Assembly: GCF_000828085.3 (NCBI RefSeq)
Contig: NZ_JXCA02000031.1
Coordinates: 127,858-191,857 of the forward strand
Source: Scytonema tolypothrichoides VB-61278
Lineage (GTDB): Bacteria > Cyanobacteriota > Cyanobacteriia > Cyanobacteriales > Nostocaceae
Length of the DNA stretch: 64,000 nt
Reading direction: 5' to 3'
The notes below the pieces were generated by a model. The model was not told the origin of the DNA and did no database searches. It was given only the letters and a program-made list of their open reading frames with translations. Shown here one piece after another: positions 26,835 to 35,970 of this stretch; within the stretch, counting starts at the first letter, position 1, and each line of letters begins with the position of its first letter. Position numbers and translations under genes: made by a program.

Positions 26835-27515
26835 CTAACTCTCAGGTAACTCACCAAAGCGTTCTCGATATCGAGTTAACAACGCCTCGGCTTCTGCTGC
26901 TGCTTCCTCTGGTGTGGCGATAAGTTGTCCATCAATTGAGAAAAAACGCAATTGTTGCTGATGAATACCTAAAAAAAGCTCAAGCTGCTGACTCCACAGC
27001 CAACCTTCTGAATTAGGTTCTAAAGGTTGATATTTGCCTTCCACCAAGTGAAAGCCTGCAAATTCTAATGTTTCGGGATCGAACCAGAAATAGTCAAAAG
27101 TGCGGAAGGTATCTTGGTAAATTTTCTTTTTCAAACCTCGGTCAGTATCAGCAGTTGATGGAGAAAGTAATTCTACAATCACATTCGGGTATTTTCCTTC
27201 TTCTTCCCAAATCGTCCAACTCTTGCGAGGTTTACGTTCGGTACCTAAGACAACAAAGAAATCTGGTCCTCGAAAATCTTCTGATTTACGCTGCTTAGGA
27301 CTGAAGTAAACAGTGAGATTACCTGCTGCAAAGTAATCATTTCGGTTTCGCCACCACCAATCTAGGCACTTCAGTAGCAGTAATAATTGTTGTAAATGTA
27401 AGTAGCTTTCCAAAGCAGGCTCATCACTCCATAAATCGCCTGGTGGGAATACAATATCATCCCACTCTTGCTCTTGGGTATCTGGTACGGTAGTTTGGTC
27501 TTTGGCAACAGACAT
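26835..27515 (-). CDS. Uma2 family (DUF820) putative endonuclease
   Basis: From ATG 27515 the protein is 226 residues. It shows the PD-(D/E)XK-like core of the Uma2 group: G-P-D-F-F-V-V-L, VIVELLSPSTADTDRGLKKKIYQ, and FDYFWFDPETLEFAGF. It ends with the common region GLWSQQLELFLG-like and a Glu/Ala-rich tail. Uma2 proteins are very abundant in cyanobacteria, and their function is unsettled. The next gene is divergent. Confidence 0.88.
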   Translation of the reverse strand: MSVAKDQTTVPDTQEQEWDDIVFPPGDLWSDEPALESYLHLQQLLLLLKCLDWWWRNRNDYFAAGNLTVYFSPKQRKSEDFRGPDFFVVLGTERKPRKSWTIWEEEGKYPNVIVELLSPSTADTDRGLKKKIYQDTFRTFDYFWFDPETLEFAGFHLVEGKYQPLEPNSEGWLWSQQLELFLGIHQQQLRFFSIDGQLIATPEEAAAEAEALLTRYRERFGELPES

Positions 27516-27712
27516 CTCTTGTCTCAGCAAAGGAAGATGAGTCTAGTGTAGCGCCTCCCACATTAAGCAATTGACAAAAGCGATTAGTCTAATACTCTTA
27601 CGAAATATTAAGGAACTTTGCATTTATGTCAAATCTGGAAACGAGAGCGCGAAATTAGCCAAAAGAGCGTGATACCATTCTTTCGGTATATGTCAAGATT
27701 GGGAGAAGACCT

Positions 27713-28933
27713 TTGACACTACGGGTTGCTGTTGTTGGGTCCGGTCCAGCTGGTTCATCAGCTGCAGAAACGCTAGCCAAAGCCGGAATTGAAACCTACC
27801 TCTTTGAACGCAAGCTAGACAATGCTAAGCCGTGTGGGGGTGCAATTCCTCTGTGCATGGTGAGTGAATTTGACCTGCCGCCAAATATCATTGACCGCCA
27901 AGTGCGGAAGATGAAGATGATTTCGCCCTCCAATCGTGAGGTTGATATCAATTTAGTAAACGAAGATGAATACATAGGAATGTGCCGTCGTGAGGTGCTG
28001 GATGGTTACCTGCGTGATCGTGCGGCAAAACTAGGGGCAAATTTAATTAATGCCACTGTTCATAAACTCGATTTTCCCACTAATAGTACAGATCCCTACA
28101 CCATTCATTACCTAGATCATACAGAAGGTGGTGCTCTGGGTATTTCTAAAACTCTGAAAGTAGATGTGATTATTGGGGCAGATGGGGCGAATTCCCGCAT
28201 TGCGAAGGAGATGGATGCTGGGGATTATAATTATGCGATCGCCTTCCAAGAACGCATTCGTCTACCCAAAGACAAAATGGTCTACTACGAAGACCTTGCT
28301 GAAATGTATGTCGGCGACGATGTGTCTCCTGACTTCTACGCTTGGGTATTCCCCAAATACGACCACGTGGCAGTCGGTACTGGTACGATGCAGGTAAATA
28401 AAGCCCGCATCAAACAATTGCAAGCTGGTATCCGCGCCCGTGCTGCCCGCAAGCTGGTTGGTGGTCAGATTATCAAAGTAGAAGCACACCCCATTCCTGA
28501 ACATCCTCGTCCCCGTCGCGTTGTCGGAAGAATCGCTTTGATAGGTGATGCTGCTGGTTATGTGACCAAATCGTCTGGTGAAGGCATTTATTTTGCTGCA
28601 AAGTCCGGACGGATGTGTGCCGAAACTATCGTAGAGACATCCAACGGTGGTAGCCGCATTCCCACAGAAGCTGACCTCAAGGTGTACTTGAAGCGCTGGG
28701 ATCGCAAATATGGACTCACTTACAAAGTGTTAGACCTTCTACAAACCGTATTTTATCGTTCTGACGCCACCCGCGAAGCTTTCGTGGAAATGTGTGATGA
28801 TCGCGATGTCCAAAGGCTCACTTTTGATAGCTATCTCTATAAGACAGTTGTCCCAGCTAATCCGATCACTCAGCTCAAAATAACCGCCAAGACGCTTGGT
28901 AGCTTACTTCGCGGTAACGCCCTTGCTCCTTAA
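27713..28933 (+). CDS. chlP: Geranylgeranyl reductase ChlP
   Basis: ChlP reduces geranylgeranyl diphosphate or geranylgeranyl-chlorophyll to the phytyl form for chlorophyll and tocopherol synthesis. The 406-residue flavoprotein begins LRVAVVGSGPAGSSAAETL (dinucleotide fold). It carries KPCGGAIPLCM, DVIIGADGANSRIAKEM and GRIALIGDAAGYVTKSSGEGI, all typical of this reductase. The length is exactly that expected. The start is a TTG with GGGAGAAG just upstream, as in related cyanobacteria. It is a single gene with spacers on both sides. Confidence 0.95.
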   Translation: MTLRVAVVGSGPAGSSAAETLAKAGIETYLFERKLDNAKPCGGAIPLCMVSEFDLPPNIIDRQVRKMKMISPSNREVDINLVNEDEYIGMCRREVLDGYLRDRAAKLGANLINATVHKLDFPTNSTDPYTIHYLDHTEGGALGISKTLKVDVIIGADGANSRIAKEMDAGDYNYAIAFQERIRLPKDKMVYYEDLAEMYVGDDVSPDFYAWVFPKYDHVAVGTGTMQVNKARIKQLQAGIRARAARKLVGGQIIKVEAHPIPEHPRPRRVVGRIALIGDAAGYVTKSSGEGIYFAAKSGRMCAETIVETSNGGSRIPTEADLKVYLKRWDRKYGLTYKVLDLLQTVFYRSDATREAFVEMCDDRDVQRLTFDSYLYKTVVPANPITQLKITAKTLGSLLRGNALAP

Positions 28934-29394
28934 AAGGAACACGAGAAATTTGTGACAAAGACGACTCTGTCACTTTCACAATGAACAGTTATTTGTTATC
29001 AGCAAGCAGTTATCATGTCATCCTCAAAATGGATATAGGAAAACGCCAATCAGTCCTCACAAATTAATTTGTGAAGAAATCAAAAAAACTCTGATTGAAC
29101 TGATAACAGATGACTGTTCACTATTATGTTAATATCAGTGTTAATTTTCCTTCGTAAGAAGGTAATAAACTTGAGGCTAAATGATTTATTGCTAATATTA
29201 ATTATTCTGTCAAAACCTTATATTAAGCTCGTTATAAGCATTTTTTCCACAAAGTTGGTTTGATAAGATTTTAAAAACTTCTGCAAATATTTCACCAAAA
29301 CTTTATTAATTTCTTGGCAAAATTTCTGCGAATTTATTAAAGTAGACTGGGTACTTACTTGAGAAAGCTCCTGGATAGGAGTAAAAGCCTAGCT
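28934..29394. other. AT-rich spacer between chlP and the PEP-CTERM gene
   Basis: No gene is seen. The segment is AT-rich, has several TGATAAC-like heptamer remnants, and ends with GATAGGAGTAAAAG, a possible ribosome-binding site for the next gene. Confidence 0.5.
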
Positions 29395-30159
29395 ATGAAA
29401 CTAAGTTCAGTTTTTACTGCTGCTTTGTCAACTTTTGCTGTGACTTTAATCACAGCACTTGGTTTCTCCAATCACGCTCAGGGTCTAACTATTTTAGGCA
29501 ACTCGAATGGTATCTGGGGAACACCTGATCCAGGGAGCAATACCGAACCGGTTTTTTTCGGTGTGGGAACGAACACATTTACTTGGGGACGTTCTCGTCC
29601 AGATGATCGTGAAAACAACTATGGAACAACTGCAAATGAGCTGACCTTTACTGGAAATCCTTTTTCCGCAGACGACGTTGGTTCGCTGTTTAAGGTGGGC
29701 GATTTAGAGTATTACAATGGCAAGGTTGAGGAAAGCACGAGTGTTGCTTCCGTGCCTTTAAATCTCACTCTATCATTCACTAATCCTGGTACTTTCAGGG
29801 AAGTTTTCAACTTCGGCTTTCAGCTTGTGAATACAACAAACTTAGGAGTGAATCCTGAAGACGATGCAGATATTGTGTATATAAAGGACAACTTTGACAC
29901 TCGCAATTTCTACTTTGAAGGAAACGAATATCAACTAAATTTAATTGGCTTTAGCCAAAACGGTGGGAATACAACTGTTAACAAATTTAGCGTTTTTGAA
30001 GATGATAGAACTACGGCAGGCATTTATGCCAGAATAACCCAGATAACACGATCAAAACAAATTCCTGAGCCAGCAGGTATTGTTGGATTATCAGTGCTAG
30101 GCATCTACCTTGTGACCCATAAGAAATCCTTGGGTGTAAAAAAGAATAGACTGAGGTGA
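29395..30159 (+). CDS. PEP-CTERM protein with choice-of-anchor-K-like domain
   Basis: From ATG 29395 the protein has 254 residues. A signal peptide (MKLSSVFTAALSTFAVTLIT) precedes a beta-rich region with W-G...P-D-P-G-S, TFTWGRS, LSFTNPGTF and F-Q-L-V-N-T-T-N. The C-terminus IPEPAGIVGLSVLGIYLV followed by basic residues is a PEP-CTERM sorting signal. The domain resembles the choice-of-anchor-K group of exported surface or matrix proteins. The open frame reaches a TTG at 29359, but the ATG gives the better signal peptide. Confidence 0.75.
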   Translation: MKLSSVFTAALSTFAVTLITALGFSNHAQGLTILGNSNGIWGTPDPGSNTEPVFFGVGTNTFTWGRSRPDDRENNYGTTANELTFTGNPFSADDVGSLFKVGDLEYYNGKVEESTSVASVPLNLTLSFTNPGTFREVFNFGFQLVNTTNLGVNPEDDADIVYIKDNFDTRNFYFEGNEYQLNLIGFSQNGGNTTVNKFSVFEDDRTTAGIYARITQITRSKQIPEPAGIVGLSVLGIYLVTHKKSLGVKKNRLR

Positions 30160-30183
30160 ATTCACACGTAATTTGCCTATTTA

Positions 30184-30214
30184 TAGCCAGGGGTGTGAAG
30201 TCCTGGCTATTTAT
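30184..30214 (+). terminator. Hairpin after the PEP-CTERM gene
   Basis: TAGCCAGG and CCTGGCTA form an 8-bp stem 25 bases after the stop, followed by TTTAT. Confidence 0.6.
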
Positions 30215-30352
30215 GTTGGGAAAGTAAGCAGTTCGTTGCTCACAGCAGGACTTTACGGTTAGTAAGCGCGCTGCGCGTCCCTTTAAAACTTACGTGTAGC
30301 GTCTGTGCAGGAGATACTCAGAAAGTCAAACAAATTGGCTACACCACATACT

Positions 30353-30396
30353 ATTGACACTCTCTCATTTTCCGTAGCGTAGAGTGTCAATTTTTT
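30353..30396 (+). terminator. Orphan terminator-like hairpin
   Basis: ATTGACACTCT and AGAGTGTCAAT are perfectly complementary around a 17-base loop, with TTTTTT directly after. No gene ends here, so it may be an element end or the terminator of an unseen small RNA. The rest of 30215-30620 shows no gene. Confidence 0.55.
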
Positions 30397-30620
30397 GAGT
30401 GAACAACTGAAGTGATAAGTAAAGTGAGGGTAACAATCTATCTCGGGAGCGTAAGAATGAGTTTATCCTCCATCTACTGAAACCACGCCCCCTTTGGACT
30501 CGCTTTCAAACCGATATCTAAAGACACCTTGCTATGCGTCGATCTATCGGCAGTGTACACGAGTGCATGAGACACGTTGCGACGACGAGCAGGATCAGCA
30601 CCTCCATTATTTGGCTGTTG

Positions 30621-31367
30621 TTACTGAACTCCTGATGTTGCAGAAGCACCTTCAGTTGACTGAGGTAAACTGGGCAACTCCAAGCAGTAACCTGCACCAT
30701 ACACCGTTTTTATATAACGAGGATGGCGAGGATCAGGTTCTAGTTTGGTTCTCAGGTGGCGGATGTGTACGCGAATGGTTTCTATGTCATCATCTGGATC
30801 ATAACCCCAAACTTCCCTGAGAATTTCACTTGGAGAAACTGTCTGACCGTGGCGTTGAAGCAAGCAGTGGAGAAGTTCAAACTCTAGATGAGTCAGTTTT
30901 ACGGTCTGAGTGAACCATATCGCCTCAAATCGTTCTGGAACTAAGGTCAGCGGTCCATAACTCAGAATTTCACTGTGCTTTGCAGCTTGAGGAATTCGAT
31001 CCGTACGTCGCAAGAGTGCTCGCACCCGTGCCAACATTTCTTCAACTTCAAAGGGTTTAGTGAGATAATCATCTGCACCTGCATTGAAGCCTTCGACTTT
31101 ATCCTGAGTTTGGCTCAAAGCCGTTAACATCAACACGGGAATCTCGGCAGTACGCTCATCCCTCCGCAGGCGTTGGCAAACAGTAAATCCATTTACCCTG
31201 GGCAGCATCAAGTCGAGCATAATCAAATCTGGCTGTAGCTGAAGAGCAAGCGCCTGACCTTTGATGCCGTCTTCAGCTTGGCTGACATCATAACCAGCCA
31301 TTTCTAAGTTGACGGCAACGAGTTCTGAAATTGCGGCATCATCGTCTATGACAAGAATCCTCGGCAT
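30621..31367 (-). CDS. rpaA: OmpR-family response regulator RpaA
   Basis: RpaA is the clock- and light-linked master regulator of cyanobacterial transcription, phosphorylated by SasA. The 248-residue protein has a receiver domain ([20 protein letters not shown], phospho-acceptor Asp52 in [31 protein letters not shown]). Its winged-helix effector reads [20 protein letters not shown] and then [17 protein letters not shown], ending GAGYCLELP. The sequence is close to what I know of RpaA from other cyanobacteria. ATG 31367 is the family start. The first 59 codons and the promoter are duplicated at 33067-33241. Confidence 0.85.
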   Translation of the reverse strand: MPRILVIDDDAAISELVAVNLEMAGYDVSQAEDGIKGQALALQLQPDLIMLDLMLPRVNGFTVCQRLRRDERTAEIPVLMLTALSQTQDKVEGFNAGADDYLTKPFEVEEMLARVRALLRRTDRIPQAAKHSEILSYGPLTLVPERFEAIWFTQTVKLTHLEFELLHCLLQRHGQTVSPSEILREVWGYDPDDDIETIRVHIRHLRTKLEPDPRHPRYIKTVYGAGYCLELPSLPQSTEGASATSGVQ

Positions 31368-31524
31368 TATTAAAAATTTATTACTACTTATTAAGGATAA
31401 ATAAGAACCTTTGGTAGATACAAAGATTGCTGTATTGATTATAAAAAATATTTTAAATCTAACATAAAGATTAAAATTGAGGGATTGTGGTGTTAAACCC
31501 AAACTATACTAAAAATTGGTCTTA

Positions 31525-32601
31525 ATGTGTTACTCCTCTTACAGTCCACCGTGGTTTTTGCAAAACGGTACACTTCAAACTCTCTACATCGCTTTGTGGG
31601 CTAATCGCGATTGGGAACATACAACAGAAAACCCTGAGCCGCTTTATCAGGAGAAAATCTTTACGGGTGCCAAAGGGGTTCCTATCTTTGGTCGGGTAGC
31701 CATTCCTGATAATGCTCATGGCACTATTATCGGTACTTACGGCATCACAGGCGATTTGGACAACCAATGGTACCTCAGGCTGCTAGGACGTAAAGCTTAT
31801 GCTCAAGGGTATGCTGTAGTACTGTTTGATTGGCGCGCTCATGGTAAGACAGGTTTGTTGTCGCCAACGTTAACAAGTGACGGGTTGTACGAGGGAGAAG
31901 ATTTTGTTCGCATCGCAGCAGCAGCCAAAGCAATGGGATGCCCAGGAAAATTTTGGTTTATTGGGTATTCTCTTGGTGGACAATTGGCGCTATGGGCATT
32001 AAAGGCTGCTGGGGCAGAACTCGTCAGAGAGGATGCGGATTTCGGGCTAGAAGATAGCGATGTTGGGGGTGCTGCTGTTATTTGTCCGAGTTTGGATTCA
32101 AGGCGATCGCTGTCTTTTCTCGTTAAACATCCTGTAGGAAAATATTTAGAAAGGTCGATCGCACGCCAGTTGAAAAAACTCGCATGGCAAATTCACGATG
32201 CTCATCCTGGAACTCTTGAGCCTGAGGCGATTGAAAGAGCGAACAGTATCTGGGGTTTTGACGACGAACTCGTGATTGGGCGGTTGGGTTTTCCCACAGT
32301 GGAAGCTTACTACGACGCAAGCAGCGCTTTACCACTTCTGCCACATCTGTCCAAACCGACTTTAATTATCTACGCTGAAGATGACCCCTTTTTTGAGCCT
32401 GGTATTATACCAGAGATGCAAGCCGCCTGTGAAAAAAACCCAGTTATAGATTTGCTACTGACTCGTTACGGTGGACATGTTGGCTATATAAGTAGTAAAA
32501 AGTGTCAGCGTCAAGCACAAGATCCTGATCCGTGGTGGGGGTGGAATAGAATTTTAGAGTGGATAGGTCAACAACACGCAAAGAGTCCGTTTCCTACCTG
32601 A
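31525..32601 (+). CDS. Alpha/beta-fold hydrolase, copy 1
   Basis: From ATG 31525 the protein has 358 residues. It has GTIIGTYGITGDL (oxyanion region), VVLFDWRAHGKTG, the nucleophile elbow GYSLGG with the catalytic serine, LIIYAEDDPFF near the acid residue, and RYGGHVGY with the histidine. The substrate is unknown. It is divergent from rpaA with 157 bases between starts. The C-terminus QQHAKSPFPT is encoded by the dispersed CCGTTTCC repeat rather than by family sequence. Confidence 0.8.
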   Translation: MCYSSYSPPWFLQNGTLQTLYIALWANRDWEHTTENPEPLYQEKIFTGAKGVPIFGRVAIPDNAHGTIIGTYGITGDLDNQWYLRLLGRKAYAQGYAVVLFDWRAHGKTGLLSPTLTSDGLYEGEDFVRIAAAAKAMGCPGKFWFIGYSLGGQLALWALKAAGAELVREDADFGLEDSDVGGAAVICPSLDSRRSLSFLVKHPVGKYLERSIARQLKKLAWQIHDAHPGTLEPEAIERANSIWGFDDELVIGRLGFPTVEAYYDASSALPLLPHLSKPTLIIYAEDDPFFEPGIIPEMQAACEKNPVIDLLLTRYGGHVGYISSKKCQRQAQDPDPWWGWNRILEWIGQQHAKSPFPT

Positions 32602-32645
32602 TAACTGATAACTGGTAACTGGTAACTGATAACTGATAACTGATG
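32578..32645. repeat. Partial CCGTTTCC unit and AACTGAT STRR
   Basis: GCAAAGAGTCCGTTTCCTAC is followed by about six AACTGAT/AACTGGT heptamers. This is a shortened form of the arrangement at 34446-34566. Confidence 0.8.
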
Positions 32646-32649
32646 CAGG

Positions 32650-33066
32650 TCAATCAGCCGATTTGAGAACAAAGTGTATTAAAGCATCAATCAGGCGATC
32701 GCTCTCCATTGGAATAATTTCTTCACCATTCATCATCTCCTGAGTCAAGACAAAATGAACCAAAGACCCGAGCATAATTCTTGCCGTTGCCTCAGGATCA
32801 GGTATCTTTAGTTCTGGATGAGAAGCCAAGTAAGACTTTAGAGTTTCAATAGTCGGTTTCATCAAGCACTGAATACAGAACTGCGCTAACTCAGGAAAAC
32901 GACCAGATTCCCCAATGAGCACTCGCTTAAACGCATGAAACTCTTCATCTTTGAGCATCTGATTCAATGCTTTTGTTGTCAATCGGCGTAGTACTATTTT
33001 CGGGTCTCCCTCAAGATGTTCTGTACCAAAAATAGAATGAAATCGCTCTTGAGCGAGTTTTTCTAT
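32650..33066 (-). pseudogene. tetR fragment, C-terminal two thirds
   Basis: The frame is a diverged copy of the TetR at 34580-35188, from [14 protein letters not shown] to the C-terminus. The HTH is missing because the duplication junction cuts it. An internal ATG at 32982 could start 110 residues (MTTKALNQMLKDEEFHAF). Without a DNA-binding part it cannot be a repressor, although a dimerisation domain alone could interfere with the intact protein. Confidence 0.85.
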
Positions 33067-33241
33067 TTACCCTGGGCAGCATCAAGTCGAGCATAATCAA
33101 ATCTGGCTGTAGCTGGAGAGCAAGCGCCTGACCTTTGATGCCATCTTCAGCTTGGCTGACATCATAACCAGCCATTTCTAGGTTGACGGCAACGAGTTCT
33201 GAAATTGCGGCATCATCGTCTATGACAAGAATCCTCGGCAT
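33067..33241 (-). pseudogene. rpaA fragment, first 59 codons
   Basis: The first 59 codons of rpaA, including Asp52, are intact with the complete upstream region. They then run across the junction into the tetR fragment in a wrong frame and stop after about 17 more residues. The receiver domain is incomplete and should not fold. The promoter copy may still be active. Confidence 0.85.
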
Positions 33242-33398
33242 TATTAAAAATTTATTACTACTTATTAAGGATAAATAAGAACCTTTGGTAGATACAAAGA
33301 TTGCTGTATTGATTATAAAAAATATTTTAAATCTAACATAAAGATTAAAATTGAGGGATTGTGGTGTTAAACCCAAACTATACTAAAAATTGGTCTTA

Positions 33399-34448
33399 AT
33401 GTGTTACTCCTCTTACAGTCCACCGTGGTTTTTGCAAAACGGTACACTTCAAACTCTCTACATCGCTTTGTGGGCTAATCGCGATTGGGAACATACAACA
33501 GAAAACCCTGAGCCGCTTTATCAGGAGAAAATCTTTACGGGTGCCAAAGGGGTTCCTATCTTTGGTCGGGTAGCCATTCCTGATAATGCTCATGGCACTA
33601 TTATCGGTACTTACGGCATCACAGGCGATTTGGACAACCAATGGTACCTCAGGCTGCTAGGACGTAAAGCTTATGCTCAAGGGTATGCTGTAGTACTGTT
33701 TGATTGGCGTGCTCATGGTAAGACAGGTTTGTTGTCGCCAACGTTAATAAGTGGTGGGTTGTATGAAGGAGAAGATTTTGTTCGCATCGCAGCAGCAGCC
33801 AAAGCAATGGGATGCCCAGGAAAATTTTGGTTTACGGGTTATTCTCTGGGCGGAAAATTGGCGCTATGGGCATTAAAGGCTGGGGTGGAACTCACAAGCG
33901 AGGATGCGGATTTAGGGCTAGAAGATAGCGATATTGGAGGTGCTGCTGTAATTTGCCCGAGTTTGGATTCAACGCGATCGCTCTCTTTTCTCGTCAAACA
34001 TCCTGTAGGAAAATATTTAGAAAGGGCGATCGCACGCCAGTTGAATCTCCTCGCCTGGCAAATTCATGATGCTCATCCTGAAACTTTTGACCCCCAAGCG
34101 ATTGAAAGAGTTAACAGTATCTGGAGTTTTTATGAGGAACTCGTGATTGGGCGGTTGGGTTTTCCCACAGTAGATGCTTACTACGACGCAACGAGCGCTT
34201 TACCACTTCTGCCCAGTCTCTCTAAACCGACTTTGATTATCTACGCTGAAGATGACCCCTTATTTGAGCCTAGAATTATACCTGATTTACAAGCCGCCTG
34301 TGCAAAAAACACAGTTATAGATTTGTTGCTGACTCGTTACGGCGGTCATGTTAGCCATATCAGTAGTAAAAAGTGTCAGCGCCAAGCACAAGACCCTGAT
34401 TCGTGGTGGGCGTGGAATCGAATTTTAGAGTGGATCGCTCACCAGTGA
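33399..34448 (+). CDS. Alpha/beta-fold hydrolase, copy 2
   Basis: This 349-residue protein is identical to copy 1 over about the first 110 residues, including the upstream non-coding bases. It then differs at about one residue in eight. The catalytic pieces GYSLGG, IIYAEDDPLF and RYGGHVSH are kept, so both copies look active. The stop codon lies in the first GTGAACA unit of an STRR, so the protein ends EWIAHQ. The intact tetR follows convergently. Confidence 0.8.
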   Translation: MCYSSYSPPWFLQNGTLQTLYIALWANRDWEHTTENPEPLYQEKIFTGAKGVPIFGRVAIPDNAHGTIIGTYGITGDLDNQWYLRLLGRKAYAQGYAVVLFDWRAHGKTGLLSPTLISGGLYEGEDFVRIAAAAKAMGCPGKFWFTGYSLGGKLALWALKAGVELTSEDADLGLEDSDIGGAAVICPSLDSTRSLSFLVKHPVGKYLERAIARQLNLLAWQIHDAHPETFDPQAIERVNSIWSFYEELVIGRLGFPTVDAYYDATSALPLLPSLSKPTLIIYAEDDPLFEPRIIPDLQAACAKNTVIDLLLTRYGGHVSHISSKKCQRQAQDPDSWWAWNRILEWIAHQ

Positions 34449-34566
34449 ACAGTGAACAGTGAACAGTGAACAGGAAACAAGGGGTGGACGAGTCCGTTTC
34501 CTACCTGATAACTGATAACTGATAACTAATAACTGATAACTGATAACTGATAACTGATAACTGATG
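34446..34566. repeat. STRR tracts around a GGACGAGTCCGTTTCC unit
   Basis: GAACAGT units at 34446-34475, ACAAGGGGTGGACGAGTCCG at 34477-34496, then AACTGAT units at 34506-34563. It is the same layout as at 26704-26825. Confidence 0.85.
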
Positions 34567-34579
34567 CAGGTCAATCAGC

Positions 34580-35188
34580 TCATTTGAGAATAAAGTGTAT
34601 CAAAGCATCAATCAGGCGATCGCTCTCCATAGGAAGAATTTCCTTACCACTCATCATCTCCTGAGTCATGACATAATGAACCAATGACCCGACAAGAATT
34701 CGTGCCGTTGCCTCAGGATCTGGTATCTTGAGTTCAGGATGGGAAGCCAGGTAAGACTTTAGAGTGTCAATTGTCGGCTTTACCAAGGAAATGATACAAA
34801 GCTGGGCTAACTCAGGAAAACGACCAGACTCCCCAATCACCACTCGCTTAAACGCGTGAAACTCTTCATCTTTGAGCATTTGATTCAATGCTTTGGTTAC
34901 CAAGCGCCGTAGTACTATTTTCGGATCTCCCTCAAGAGGTTCTGTACCAAAAATAGAATGAAATCGCTCTTGAGCGAGTTTTTCTATTAGTGCTTTAAAA
35001 AGTCCTTGTTTATCTTGAAAGTGGCTATATACCGTAGCTTTAGAAACTCCAGCAGACGCCGCCACCCTATCCATGCTTGTACCAGCAAAGCCATGAAGGA
35101 GAAATTCATGCATCGCGCCTTGCAAGATTCGTTCAACCTTCTCTAATGAACTATCGCGCTCAATTTCAGTAACTCTTTCACGTACCAT
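34580..35188 (-). CDS. TetR/AcrR family regulator
   Basis: The 202-residue protein has an N-terminal TetR HTH (ILQGAMHEFLLHGFAGTSMD, then RVAASAGVSKATVYSHFQDK). The C-terminal ligand domain has F-H-A-F-K-R-V-V-I-G-E-S-G-R-F-P-E-L, as in the AefR-like group. It may control itself, the neighbouring hydrolase, or the devBCA exporter 1.4 kb away, whose promoter bears a TetR-style palindrome. In related cyanobacteria TetR genes often accompany devBCA. The target is inference. Confidence 0.85.
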   Translation of the reverse strand: MVRERVTEIERDSSLEKVERILQGAMHEFLLHGFAGTSMDRVAASAGVSKATVYSHFQDKQGLFKALIEKLAQERFHSIFGTEPLEGDPKIVLRRLVTKALNQMLKDEEFHAFKRVVIGESGRFPELAQLCIISLVKPTIDTLKSYLASHPELKIPDPEATARILVGSLVHYVMTQEMMSGKEILPMESDRLIDALIHFILK

Positions 35189-35410
35189 TTTTCAAAAACA
35201 CTGTCCTATAAACAATCTTATAGAAGTTCTTTGGCTGTCTGAGATGACTTAACATTTTGTGCAACTTTTTTCAATATATCTAAAACTTAAGCATTGACAT
35301 AAAAATGATTATATGTAAAGCCCATTTTCTGTTTGAGGGGCTGTCGGCGATTTGATTCGTTAGGCGTCATTGCGAGATTTTCAAAAAATACGCCAATTTC
35401 GAGAAGCGAA

Positions 35411-35878
35411 TCAAGCGAGCTTTTTCGTCATAAATACGCTATTCGGGTCATCAATGTATTCAGCAAAGGGACCTCGGTACTCAAACCCATATCGTGTGTA
35501 CAACGCTCGTGCTGGGGCGAACTCAGGAAAAGCCCCTGTTTCCAAATTCAGGTAATCGTAACCACGCCGTTCGGCTTCTTTTATGAGGTGTTCAAGAATC
35601 TTCGAGGCGACACCCTTACGGCGGTGAACCTTGACGGTACGCATCGATTTGACTTCACCAGTTTTTGAATCTAGTTCTTTGAGTGCCCCGCATCCGAGTA
35701 ATTCATCACCGTTCCAAGCCGTCCAGAAAGTAATATCGGGCGAGCGCAATGCCTCTAAATCAAGAGCATGAACGCTTTCGGGCGGTGTAATCTCATTCAT
35801 ATTTTCGAGATGTTCCCGCAAAAGGTCAGCGATCTTTTTACCTGTCAGGTCATCTTGGCGAATATCCAATCGACTCAT
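35411..35878 (-). CDS. GNAT acetyltransferase, YsnE-like
   Basis: The 155-residue protein has LREHLENMNEITPPESVHALD, GCGALKELD, the acetyl-CoA loop VHRRKGVASKILEHLI, and ARALYTRYGFEYRGPFAEY. It is similar to YsnE-type acetyltransferases. The ribosome-binding site is probably the GGAGAT just upstream of ATG 35878. The substrate is unknown. Confidence 0.85.
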   Translation of the reverse strand: MSRLDIRQDDLTGKKIADLLREHLENMNEITPPESVHALDLEALRSPDITFWTAWNGDELLGCGALKELDSKTGEVKSMRTVKVHRRKGVASKILEHLIKEAERRGYDYLNLETGAFPEFAPARALYTRYGFEYRGPFAEYIDDPNSVFMTKKLA

Positions 35879-35970
35879 CTAAAAATCTCCGGGAAGTGTG
35901 GAAACCGTGCGCCTATGCCTGCGGCACGCTGCGCGAACAGACCACGGAGGAACACGACACGGCGTTATTT

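Larger units (their letters stand above)
31191..34988. repeat. Direct tandem duplication of about 1.9 kb
   Basis: Bases 31191-33067 correspond to bases 33065-34988. The unit runs from inside rpaA, through the divergent promoter region and the hydrolase gene, into tetR. The junction at 33065-33067 joins tetR to rpaA at a shared ATT. Copy spacing is 1874 bases at the left and 1921 at the right because the heptamer tracts differ in length. Identity is complete from about 31311 to 31836 and its partner, and lower on both sides. Confidence 0.9.

Noticed and set aside
30494-30820. A 108-codon plus-strand frame near the end of rpaA
   Set aside because: Most of it is antisense to the rpaA effector domain, and codon use is unlike the neighbours.
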